NCBI GenBank assembly: GCA_018710985.1
Contig: DVIV01000040.1
Location: forward strand, 31,930-95,929
DNA length: 64,000 nt
Source: Candidatus Limiplasma pullicola
Lineage (GTDB): Bacteria; Bacillota; Clostridia; Christensenellales; Aristaeellaceae
Direction of reading: 5' to 3'
Shown: positions 1-9,239 of the stretch, piece after piece
Layout: each line of letters begins with the position of its first letter
Position numbering within the stretch: the stretch's first letter is position 1
The notes under the pieces: model-generated
The model's database searches: none
Told to the model about the DNA's origin: nothing
The model's input: the letters and a program-made list of their open reading frames with translations, nothing else
Position numbers and translations under genes: made by a program

Positions 1-320
1 ATAGCGGTGGGCAAAGCCAGAATGGCGCGGGGACGGGCAAACATATGCTTGCCGATGGCCTTGAGCACAAAGCCCTTAAGCATGAAGCTGACCAGCTCGT
101 AATCGGAGATGGCACCCTCGCGCAGGGGGCGGATGGCCAGGATATTGCCCGGCGTGCGTCCGATCATACGCTTGGCCTCGTCACCAAAGGCAAGAATATC
201 GCGGCTGTCGCGATCGATGGCCACCACGGTGGGCTCGCGCAGAATGATGCCCTTTCCCTTCATATAGATCAGGATTTGCGAAGTGCCCAGATCAATTCCG
301 ATGTCGCTGATGCTTGCCAT
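1..320 (-). CDS. mbl: MreB/Mbl-family actin-like rod-shape protein (3' end outside window)
   Basis: The N-terminal 106 residues are visible. They carry the actin-fold phosphate-1 signature IGIDLGTSQILIY and the conserved stretch RMIGRTPGNILAIRPLREG, as in MreB and Mbl. These proteins form membrane-bound filaments that steer peptidoglycan synthesis along the cell cylinder. The ATG has AAAGGAG upstream. The gene follows spoIIID by 118 bp on the same strand, the order seen in Bacillus subtilis (spoIIID-mbl), so Mbl is preferred over MreB by context. The C-terminal two thirds lie beyond the window edge; this is a truncation of the view, not of the gene. Confidence 0.9.
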   Translation of the reverse strand, partial: MASISDIGIDLGTSQILIYMKGKGIILREPTVVAIDRDSRDILAFGDEAKRMIGRTPGNILAIRPLREGAISDYELVSFMLKGFVLKAIGKHMFARPRAILALPTA

Positions 321-438
321 TCGCTCGAACTCCTTTTCCATTTGCAATCAAGGGCACAACAAAGAAAAGCGTACACGCCCCTGACCTTTACCTATTCGCC
401 ATGGAAAAGGCAAATCCTGCTTGCGGGGGAAAACCCGA

Positions 439-687
439 TCAGCTGTGAAGGTATTTCCGGCGGGTGGCCTCCCCTCCGCGCAGGTGGCGCACGGACTTGT
501 TATAGCTTAACACACGCCGCACCTGACGATACAGCGTTTGATTAATCTTGGGCAGGCGCTCGTCCATGTCCTTGTGCACGGAGGATTTGCTGACCCCAAA
601 ATGACGTGCTGCTCCCCGAACGGTTGCGCCTGTGTCCGCGATATACTGCCCGATGCGGATGCACCGCTCCTGAATGCGATCATGCAC
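439..687 (-). CDS. spoIIID: Sporulation transcriptional regulator SpoIIID
   Basis: An 82-residue DNA-binding protein close to the usual SpoIIID length. The helix-turn-helix contains FGVSKSSVHKDMDERLP and is followed by the family hallmark SVRHLRGGEATRRKY. SpoIIID acts in the mother cell during sporulation and tunes SigE-dependent genes. The start has GGAGG/AAAGG upstream. Its presence supports an endospore-forming Bacillota host. The family is very conserved, so the call is firm. Confidence 0.97.
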   Translation of the reverse strand: MHDRIQERCIRIGQYIADTGATVRGAARHFGVSKSSVHKDMDERLPKINQTLYRQVRRVLSYNKSVRHLRGGEATRRKYLHS

Positions 688-797
688 CTTTCAACCCCTC
701 CAAACGTTTTGGAAAGGATATGCGCTGCCCGCGGGCAACTTGCCTGGCGGCTCGCGCGTAAAAAGCGCATGGCGTACCGTGCCCGGCATGCGCGAAA

Positions 798-823
798 GGC
801 CGCAGGCGGTGAAGCCTGCGGCC
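798..823 (-). terminator. Probable terminator of the desulfoferrodoxin operon
   Basis: A perfect 10-bp GC-rich stem (GGCCGCAGGC and its complement) with a 6-nt loop lies 16 bp past the desulfoferrodoxin stop. On the minus strand it is followed only by TTT, so termination may be weak or incomplete. Confidence 0.65.
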
Positions 824-839
824 CTGCAAGGGGGAAAGA

Positions 840-1235
840 TCAGAGGCCGAAGCCCGAAGAGGCGTCCGTCAGCCACAGGCCATGCAGATTGCAGAATGCA
901 TAGGCGGCCACAACCTGTTCCATGGGAGCCAGCCGGAAGGAAGCACGCGGCGCCTGGCCCGCCGCGAGGTCGATGACGTGGAAGCCGTTTCCGGTCTCCA
1001 GAATGACCCACTCGATGAGGTGTTCCTCCGTCATGGGATGGGCCTGGATGCCGACGGCGATTTCAACCTGATCGCCTGCCTGGTAGATGGCGGGCAGGTG
1101 CTTTTCCGTCGCTCCGTCGCTCAGGCCCGGCACGAGCAAGGTCATGGGAGAGCCGCAGCAGGTCAGGGGAACGCGGCTGTCCGTCAGTTTGTAGGCAATG
1201 TTTCCGCAGTGTTCGCAGATATAGAAATTCATCAT
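840..1235 (-). CDS. dfx: Desulfoferrodoxin-type superoxide reductase
   Basis: A 131-residue two-domain protein. The N-terminal rubredoxin-like centre has Cys7, Cys10, Cys26 and Cys27. The superoxide reductase centre has all expected iron ligands: His46 (EKHLP), His66 and His72 (AHPMTEEH), Cys115 and His118 (CNLHGLW). It reduces superoxide to hydrogen peroxide without releasing oxygen, a typical defence of anaerobes. The start is one of two adjacent ATGs behind AAAGGAGAC. It is the last gene of a minus-strand group with two HdeD-like genes, tspO and ohyA, 13 bp after the preceding gene, which suggests co-expression under oxygen or membrane stress. Confidence 0.95.
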   Translation of the reverse strand: MMNFYICEHCGNIAYKLTDSRVPLTCCGSPMTLLVPGLSDGATEKHLPAIYQAGDQVEIAVGIQAHPMTEEHLIEWVILETGNGFHVIDLAAGQAPRASFRLAPMEQVVAAYAFCNLHGLWLTDASSGFGL

Positions 1236-1248
1236 GGGAATGTCTCCT

Positions 1249-1815
1249 TTACAGATGGTTGGTTTCGGATGAGATGGCTTCGGCCGTGCGGTGGGAAACG
1301 ACGGCGGTGATCAGCTCGATCACCCCGGTGATCATCAGCACGATTCCAAACAGCCGGATCACGATATGAACGGCCGAGAAGGGGTTGACCATCAGCAGGA
1401 TGCCCAGCAGGGCCGGGAAGAAGCAGGACATGGCAAGGGGAATCATCGCCGGGCTGTCCAGCTCGATGGCCCCAATGGTCAGGGGAACCTTGCCCAGAGC
1501 GTCTACCAGCAGCAGCGCGCCCAGCACCAGCGGCAGGAAGGCCAGCAGGGTTTGCGGCCAGATCAGGGAAGCCACGGTGAAAAGCAGGGGAACGACGGTC
1601 AGGAACAGGTCGCCGCCGCTTGCCAGGCCTTCCTTGCGTCCCTGGATATAGCGCACCAGATGGCTGACTGCGTAGACGGCGGAGCCTGCGGCTAGCGCCC
1701 AGATGAAGAAGGTGCCGCTTGCAACGGGGTTGAGCAGAAGGGGAAGACCCAGAAACATGTAGAGAATGGCGATCCACACGGAAGCGGTCGAGGTCAGGAA
1801 AAAGTAAGACATCAT
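1249..1815 (-). CDS. HdeD-like (DUF308) membrane protein, first copy
   Basis: A 188-residue, strongly hydrophobic protein with about six predicted membrane segments in pairs. It resembles the HdeD/DUF308 family, whose Escherichia coli member is linked to acid resistance. Each repeat contains a glycine-rich helix such as LFGIVLMITGVIELI, typical of the family. Its molecular role is unknown. GGAGG precedes the paired ATG start. It lies between tspO and dfx; a second HdeD-like gene lies just upstream of tspO, so tspO is flanked by both copies. Confidence 0.8.
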   Translation of the reverse strand: MMSYFFLTSTASVWIAILYMFLGLPLLLNPVASGTFFIWALAAGSAVYAVSHLVRYIQGRKEGLASGGDLFLTVVPLLFTVASLIWPQTLLAFLPLVLGALLLVDALGKVPLTIGAIELDSPAMIPLAMSCFFPALLGILLMVNPFSAVHIVIRLFGIVLMITGVIELITAVVSHRTAEAISSETNHL

Positions 1816-1878
1816 GAATACCTCCTAGATGATATTGCCCTATTGGGGCGGAGTGGGGAAAAGGAGATGGGTCGAGGG

Positions 1879-2343
1879 TCAGGGGTTCATAACCCATACC
1901 ATGTAGTTCAGATAGCCCGCGAAGCTCACCCAGAGCAGATAGGGCATCTGCATCCAGGCGGCAGCCCGGCTGACGGAATGAAAGGCGAGCATCATCACCA
2001 CGATCATGAACCACATCAGGGCCAGGCACAGCAGGGCGGCCAGGAATTGTCCCGCGCCGAAGAACAGAAGGCTCCAGCAGAAGTTCAGCGCCAGCTGAAG
2101 GCTCCAGGCGACCACCGCGCGGGATGTGCCCGGTCCGCCCTTTCGCACGACCAGCGCCAGCCCCAGTCCCATGAGCACATACAGCACGGTCCATACGATG
2201 GGAAAGACGGCGTCCGGCGGGGTGAGCGGCGATTTGATCAGCAGCGGGTACATACCTTCCAGCCCGGCGCGAGAGAGGGAGGCCGACAGGCTCCCGACCG
2301 TCAGGGCCAGCAGGGGAAAGAGAAGGAAAGCAAGCTTTTTCAT
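1879..2343 (-). CDS. tspO: TspO/MBR-family tryptophan-rich sensory protein
   Basis: A 154-residue protein with five membrane helices. It carries PPDAVFPIVWTVLYVLMG between helices 1 and 2, then NFCWSLLFF, and ends with SFAGYLNYMVWVMN, all standard TspO signatures. TspO binds tetrapyrroles and is tied to stress and porphyrin handling in bacteria. GGAGG lies ahead of the ATG, and only 18 bp separate it from the upstream HdeD-like gene. The setting beside a superoxide reductase fits an oxidative or membrane stress role; this is inference. Confidence 0.93.
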   Translation of the reverse strand: MKKLAFLLFPLLALTVGSLSASLSRAGLEGMYPLLIKSPLTPPDAVFPIVWTVLYVLMGLGLALVVRKGGPGTSRAVVAWSLQLALNFCWSLLFFGAGQFLAALLCLALMWFMIVVMMLAFHSVSRAAAWMQMPYLLWVSFAGYLNYMVWVMNP

Positions 2344-2361
2344 ATCAAGCGCCTCCGCTGC

Positions 2362-2979
2362 TCAGGAGTGGCACGCTCTGCGGCCGGACAGGGACTCGGC
2401 AAACAGGGCGATGCCGGAAACCGTCAGATAGATGCCCCAGACGGAGGTCAGGGTGAACCAGCTGACCACCGGGTTGGCCAGAATGACCAGGCTGAGCAGC
2501 AGGTTGAGGATGCCGCTTGCCATGATCCAGCCCGAGCCGGACGCTCTTTGCAGGGCGAAGAAGGTGGAAATCTGGGAAATGCCCGCGGCTATCGTCAGGA
2601 AACCAGCCACATAGGAGAGGCTTGCAATCATCTGCAGGGTGCCGTAGACGCCGCTCAGCCCGCTCCACAGCGTAAAGCCTGAGAACAGCAGCAGCATGAT
2701 GCCGTTTACCAGCGACCAGCCGCTCCGCGCCTCCTTCGGGGCGCGGAAGAAAGCTACGGTTTGGGAAATGCCGTACACCATCAGCCCGGCGGTGAGCAGG
2801 TAGGCCATCCCCACCCCCACCGAAATGGGGGTGAAGAAGGTCAGAAGGCCCAGGACAGCCAACACGATGGAGGCCACGATGCCGGTTTTGCGGTTGACCG
2901 GGCGGGAAGCCGTTTCGGCGCCGCCGGTCGCGCCTGAAGCCGGGGGAAGATCATAGGGGAAAACAGGATGCTTATTCAT
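2362..2979 (-). CDS. HdeD-like (DUF308) membrane protein, second copy
   Basis: A 205-residue protein. It has a soluble N-terminus of about 30 residues rich in Pro, Ala and Gly, then about six membrane helices in the DUF308 repeat pattern (for example LTSVWGIYLTVSGIALFAES). The start has AAAGGAG. It is 42 bp downstream of ohyA and 18 bp upstream of tspO, so it is almost surely co-transcribed with both. It is clearly diverged from the other HdeD-like copy rather than a recent duplicate. Function beyond a membrane or stress role is unknown. Confidence 0.78.
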   Translation of the reverse strand: MNKHPVFPYDLPPASGATGGAETASRPVNRKTGIVASIVLAVLGLLTFFTPISVGVGMAYLLTAGLMVYGISQTVAFFRAPKEARSGWSLVNGIMLLLFSGFTLWSGLSGVYGTLQMIASLSYVAGFLTIAAGISQISTFFALQRASGSGWIMASGILNLLLSLVILANPVVSWFTLTSVWGIYLTVSGIALFAESLSGRRACHS

Positions 2980-3021
2980 GGGACCTACGCTCCTTTTGAA
3001 AGGGTCGGTGGAGGAAAGAAA

Positions 3022-4797
3022 TCAAACCAGCCGGTAGTGCTCCAGCAATTCCAGAAGGATGGTCCCATCCAGCTTGTCCAGACCGGCGTGCAGCGTCATC
3101 TTGAGCGGCAGGGGGAGCTTCATGTCGGTCAGCTTGCGGCCGTCCAGCAGGTAGTAGGTGGCATTGAGCAGGCAGCGGACATCATAGGCGGAATTGAACA
3201 CCTCGGGCACGCCCCGCTCCACGTCCAACAGGGTATAGACGGCCTCCATGGCGGTGCGCACGGAGTATTCGGTGGTGAAAATCGTGTCCCGTTCCGTCTG
3301 GGCGAACTGGCCCAGGAAGGCGAAGTTTACGCACTCATCGGGGACGACAGCGGGACGGTCGCCGGCGGCGCGGGGCATGAAGAAGGCCGTGACATAGGGC
3401 ATCATGCAGGGCACGGTGCTGGCGCTCTGACGGGCCAGGGTTTCGATCCTGTCTTCCTCAACGCCCAGGTGGTAGAGCCATTCCATGCAGATCTCGGCGC
3501 CGGTGCACTCGCTCATGGGCTTGCCCACATAGTCGCCCGGACGGTCGGGATAGAGGCCGTAGATCCAGCCCACCAGCTGATCTGCGGGCTGCGCCTTGAA
3601 ATGCGGCTGGCGGTTGAAGGTCCAGCTCATCAGCCAGGCGGAGTCGCGCACCGTGACGATGCCTCCGGTCACCACCTTGCCCGAATAGGGATCGCGCTGG
3701 CAGATTTCCCTAACGTAGGGAGCGATTTTTTCATCCAGCAGCGTCACCGTGGCGGATTCCCACTTGGTGGCCTCGATGTCGGAGCAGAATTTCTCGGGAC
3801 GGCCGAACTGAGGATGCTGCAGCGCGATGTTTTTCCACAGGGTCCAGCTTGCGCCTTCGCCGGATGTCACCTCCAGCACGGGCGCGTGCTCGTTGTCGCC
3901 CAGGGCGGAGGACTCCGTGCAGGACCCGTTGGTGACGAACACCAGATCGTTTTCCGTAAGGTCGATGGTCTCTTCCTGCCCATCGCGCATCATGAGAATC
4001 TGATGGGCGATCTTTTTGCCGGGAAGGAAGTGGAACAGCACGTTGGTTACGGTCACGCCGTAGTGAAACTGTACTCCGTTGTCCTGCAGGTAGCGTACCA
4101 GCGGGAGAATCAGCGATTCATACTGGTTGTAGCGGGTGAACTTGAGCGCCGACAGGTCGGGCAGGCCGCCGATGTGATGCAGGAAGCGGTGCAGGTAGAG
4201 CTTCATCTCCAGGGCGGAGTGCCATTTCTCAAAGGCGAACATGGTCTGCCAGTACATCCAGAAATCGGAGCGGTAGAACTCGTCCGTGAAAACGTCGTCG
4301 ATCGTCTTGTCATACAGGGATTCGTCGGTGGCGAAGAAGAGCTTGAGCAGCTCCATGGCGGCCTCGTCGCTGAGGTTAAAGCGGTTGCGGGTGTTGGCGC
4401 TCTCTCCCTGGCGCAGCGTGGCGCGATTCTTGGAGAAGTTGGGATCGTCCTTGTTAAGCCAGTAGAATTCGTCCAGAACGCTGGCGTCCTCCACCTCCAG
4501 CGAGGGAATGGAGCGGTACAGGGCCCAGAGACATTCGTAATGGTTTTCCATCTCCCGGCCGCCGCGGATGACAAAGCCCAGCTCCGGGTTCAGGATGCCG
4601 TCGCAGGCGCCGCCGGGCAGAGCGGCTTCCTCGAGGATGTGGATGCGCTCACCCGCAACCTGTCCGTCACGGATCAGGAAAGCGGCGGCAGCCAGGCTGG
4701 CAAGGCCGGAGCCTACCAGCCAAGCGGATTTCTGATCGGCGTCGTGCGGCTTGCGGGGACGGGCAAAGGCTTCGTAGTTTCCATTGGTGTAGTACAT
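3022..4797 (-). CDS. ohyA: Oleate hydratase (FAD-dependent fatty acid double-bond hydratase)
   Basis: A 591-residue protein of normal family length (formerly myosin-cross-reactive antigen). The FAD-binding loop LVGSGLASLAAAAFLI lies near residues 27-42. The active-site region GGREMENHYECLW includes Glu82, the position known as catalytic in Staphylococcus aureus OhyA. The enzyme adds water to cis-9 double bonds of oleate and related acids, giving 10-hydroxy fatty acids, and it detoxifies unsaturated fatty acids. The start has AGGAGG. It is the first gene of the hdeD-tspO-hdeD-dfx set and has its own promoter with a palindromic operator. Confidence 0.96.
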   Translation of the reverse strand: MYYTNGNYEAFARPRKPHDADQKSAWLVGSGLASLAAAAFLIRDGQVAGERIHILEEAALPGGACDGILNPELGFVIRGGREMENHYECLWALYRSIPSLEVEDASVLDEFYWLNKDDPNFSKNRATLRQGESANTRNRFNLSDEAAMELLKLFFATDESLYDKTIDDVFTDEFYRSDFWMYWQTMFAFEKWHSALEMKLYLHRFLHHIGGLPDLSALKFTRYNQYESLILPLVRYLQDNGVQFHYGVTVTNVLFHFLPGKKIAHQILMMRDGQEETIDLTENDLVFVTNGSCTESSALGDNEHAPVLEVTSGEGASWTLWKNIALQHPQFGRPEKFCSDIEATKWESATVTLLDEKIAPYVREICQRDPYSGKVVTGGIVTVRDSAWLMSWTFNRQPHFKAQPADQLVGWIYGLYPDRPGDYVGKPMSECTGAEICMEWLYHLGVEEDRIETLARQSASTVPCMMPYVTAFFMPRAAGDRPAVVPDECVNFAFLGQFAQTERDTIFTTEYSVRTAMEAVYTLLDVERGVPEVFNSAYDVRCLLNATYYLLDGRKLTDMKLPLPLKMTLHAGLDKLDGTILLELLEHYRLV

Positions 4798-4860
4798 ATC
4801 AGTGTACCTCCTGATTGATGTTGAGGAGGGGAGTCCCGCCAGGCGCGACGCTCTTCCTTA

Positions 4861-4909
4861 CATGACGATCATACAGGAAGCGGAAAAGAAAAGAGGTTGT
4901 TTGAACAAC
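4861..4909 (-). promoter_or_regulatory. ohyA promoter with a palindrome centred near -41.5
   Basis: On the minus strand a TATGAT -10 element (4868-4873) places the start of transcription near 4861. There is no good -35 box. A palindrome, GTTGTT-CA-AACAAC on the minus strand (4896-4909), is centred at 4902.5, about -41.5, where class II Crp/Fnr-type activators bind. A Crp/Fnr-family gene lies immediately upstream. The boxes are read directly; activation is inference. Confidence 0.55.
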
Positions 4910-4948
4910 GCAATTCAAATCTTTTGAGATTTTATTTTTTGAAACGCA

Positions 4949-4968
4949 AAAAGCCGCATCAGCGGCGG
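4949..4968 (-). terminator. Second of two tandem terminators after the Crp/Fnr gene
   Basis: On the minus strand a short stem GCCGC-TGAT-GCGGC is followed by TTTTTGCGTTT. It lies just behind a stronger terminator and would insulate the ohyA promoter from read-through. Confidence 0.6.
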
Positions 4969-4988
4969 CGGGGCAAGGACCGGAGCTC

Positions 4989-5027
4989 AAAAAAGCTCCG
5001 CAGCCTGCCGGAAGCAGGGCGCGGAGC
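4989..5027 (-). terminator. Terminator of the Crp/Fnr-family regulator gene
   Basis: On the minus strand a GCTCCGC...GCGGAGC stem with an inner CCTGC/GCAGG pairing is followed by TTTTTT. It begins 17 bp past the stop codon. Confidence 0.85.
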
Positions 5028-5044
5028 ATCTGAATCAAAACGGT

Positions 5045-5758
5045 TTATTCACTTTTCAGGTTGGGGTCCGGTTCATCGTCCGTAATGGGCATTTCCACAA
5101 GCAGCTCAAAGCGGCTCTTCTCAAACTGAATGAGCCCTTCATCCCGCATCTTGCACAGCTCGTTGGACATGGCGCTGCGGTCGACAAACAGATAGTCGGC
5201 CAGGTCCTGCCGGTTCAGGGGAATGACGAAGGTGCGGCTGCCTGCCTTGTGATATTGGACGGAAAGGTAATCCTGAAGCCGTTCGCGAATGGAACGGCGG
5301 ATGCTGTCCTCCAGCTTGCGGGTCAGGCGTTGGCCCTGCTGCGCCACAGCCACCGCGAGGTTTTGCAGAAAACGGATCTGTGCGGGAACGGTCAGCCGGT
5401 TCTGCCGCAGCAGCGTGTCCACCGTCAGAAAAAGAAGCTCGGTTTTCTCCGTGGCAACGGCGGAAATGTGCAGCCGGTAGCGGCCGATGGCGTTTAGAAG
5501 GCCGATGGCGTCCCCCGGCCCCAACGTATCCATCAGGTTGCTGTTTCCGCTGGCGTCCACATGCGAAAGGTGGAGCCCGCCGGAGAGCAGGATGCCGACC
5601 TCACCCATCGCGTCCCCGTCCCGTACAACCACGGCTTTGGACGGAAATACCTGCCGCCTGGCATGCGTGGCCTCAAGCACGTCCAGCACCTCTCCGTCCG
5701 TCATGTTGCGAAACAACATGCCCGATTTGAGCAGGCCCATATCAAGCGGTCTTTCCAT
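5045..5758 (-). CDS. Crp/Fnr-family transcriptional regulator
   Basis: A 237-residue protein. An N-terminal cyclic-nucleotide-type beta-barrel (about residues 15-110, with GDAMGEVGILLSGGLHLSHV) is followed by a dimerisation helix and a winged helix-turn-helix (RQDLADYLFVDRSAMSNEL, residues near 180-200). It lacks the N-terminal cysteine cluster of true Fnr, so the signal is unknown. The ATG behind AAGGAG/CGGAG was preferred over an ATG 36 bp upstream with no ribosome site. It points toward ohyA and is separated from it by two terminators, so it may regulate that operon from a distance rather than belong to it. Confidence 0.9.
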   Translation of the reverse strand: MERPLDMGLLKSGMLFRNMTDGEVLDVLEATHARRQVFPSKAVVVRDGDAMGEVGILLSGGLHLSHVDASGNSNLMDTLGPGDAIGLLNAIGRYRLHISAVATEKTELLFLTVDTLLRQNRLTVPAQIRFLQNLAVAVAQQGQRLTRKLEDSIRRSIRERLQDYLSVQYHKAGSRTFVIPLNRQDLADYLFVDRSAMSNELCKMRDEGLIQFEKSRFELLVEMPITDDEPDPNLKSE

Positions 5759-5807
5759 GGCTCCGATACGCTCCTTGACCCGTGAAGGGACCATTTATCA
5801 CACTGTC

Positions 5808-5834
5808 ATTATAACAGATTTTCCCTGCCCTTCA
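5808..5834 (-). promoter_or_regulatory. Promoter of the Crp/Fnr-family gene
   Basis: On the minus strand a perfect TATAAT (5808-5813) follows a TTGAAG -35 with a 16-bp spacer. The predicted start is about 40 bp ahead of the chosen ATG, which also favours the shorter protein. Confidence 0.7.
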
Positions 5835-5963
5835 AAGCCGTGACAAGAACTTTTCCCTGCACACACAAGGGGCCGGGAAGGGTTTTTGCGATCCGGCGCC
5901 AAATGCGTGCCCCATAATCCGGACCCTTCCTGCCGGAGCAAACGATGGACCATGGAGGATGGC

Positions 5964-6198
5964 ATGATTCAGCTCAAACCCATTGACGAGAGCAACTATC
6001 AGAAAATTCTGGCTATGGAGCTGCCACGCGGGCAACACGGCTTTATAGCGTCCCATGCCATTTCGCTGGCGCAGCGACGGCAGCCGGACGGTGCTGCCGC
6101 TGTCCATGGAGATTCACCATGCGGCCGCCGACGGCTTCCACATCGCCCGCTTTTTCCGTGAGGTGGAACAGCTGGCAGGGGAGCTGGAACTGGACTGA
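5964..6198 (+). pseudogene. Chimeric remnant: GNAT N-terminus joined to chloramphenicol acetyltransferase C-terminus
   Basis: An ATG behind GGAGG starts a typical GNAT N-terminus (MIQLKPIDESNYQKILAMEL, then GFIASHAISLAQ near residue 36). The match stops near position 6060. In another frame (6055-6198) the DNA reads as the last part of a CatA-type acetyltransferase: LPLSMEIHHAAADGFHIARF, containing the catalytic HHxxxDG motif, followed by a normal C-terminal helix and stop. Neither part is a full gene: GNAT is missing about 75 percent and CAT about 80 percent. The most likely reading is a deletion that fused two neighbouring acetyltransferase genes out of frame. Confidence 0.75.
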
Positions 6199-6223
6199 CG
6201 GCGGCTTGGAGCACGGCGGAGAG

Positions 6224-6260
6224 AAAAAAATACGCGCATCGCCCAAACGGGCGATGCGCG
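6224..6260 (-). terminator. Terminator of ppdK
   Basis: A perfect 12-bp stem (CGCGCATCGCCC and its complement, loop of 4) is followed on the minus strand by a T-rich tract (TATTTTTTT). It starts 25 bp past the ppdK stop. Confidence 0.9.
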
Positions 6261-6284
6261 CTGTTGCCTTGTCAGGCTGGAATC

Positions 6285-8915
<2,631 letters not shown>

Positions 8916-8996
8916 AGGGTCTCTGTCTCCTTCTCGTTTTCTTGGCGAGGACGAATCACCGGCGGAACCCATCCCCAATGCTCATCCTTCCTCTCA

Positions 8997-9033
8997 ACTG
9001 GTCCAGTATACACGTTTGCGACAGAAATTTCAA
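8997..9033 (-). promoter_or_regulatory. ppdK promoter with an overlapping palindrome
   Basis: On the minus strand TTGAAA (9028-9033) and TATACT (9005-9010) are 17 bp apart, close to the SigA consensus. An 11-bp palindrome, ACTGG-A-CCAGT on the minus strand (8997-9007), covers the end of the -10 box and the start site and could be a repressor site. Confidence 0.75.
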
Positions 9034-9062
9034 GAGCCTATTTGGCATATATACCCAAACTG

Positions 9063-9084
9063 ACGCATAGAAAAATGCGTTTTG
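9063..9084. other. Short hairpin between divergent promoters, in the 8916-9239 gap
   Basis: The 324-bp stretch between ppdK and the YfhO-family gene holds no gene. It contains the two divergent promoters listed separately and one small hairpin, ACGCAT-AGAAAA-ATGCGT followed by TTTTG on the plus strand, which might limit read-through. Nothing else was seen. Confidence 0.4.
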
Positions 9085-9102
9085 CACGCGCAGGGAGGCA
9101 AC

Positions 9103-9131
9103 TTGCGAAGAAGGGGCGCGCATGCTATACT
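9103..9131 (+). promoter_or_regulatory. Promoter of the yfhO-lgt-hydrolase-recX group
   Basis: TTGCGA and TATACT are separated by 17 bp. The leader to the TTG start is about 100 nt long and shows no known riboswitch fold. Confidence 0.7.
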
Positions 9132-9239
9132 GAAACCGGTCGTTTTTCGTCCGAAACGTGCGCAAACTCATGCATGCGGGAGAGAACCATTGATCTTTCT
9201 TTATGATTGTTTCAGGAAGCTCTGGGGGAGGAATACGCC

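Noticed and set aside
2968-4818. A 616-codon plus-strand frame across oleate hydratase
   Set aside because: It is a shadow of ohyA with no recognisable motif or ribosome site.
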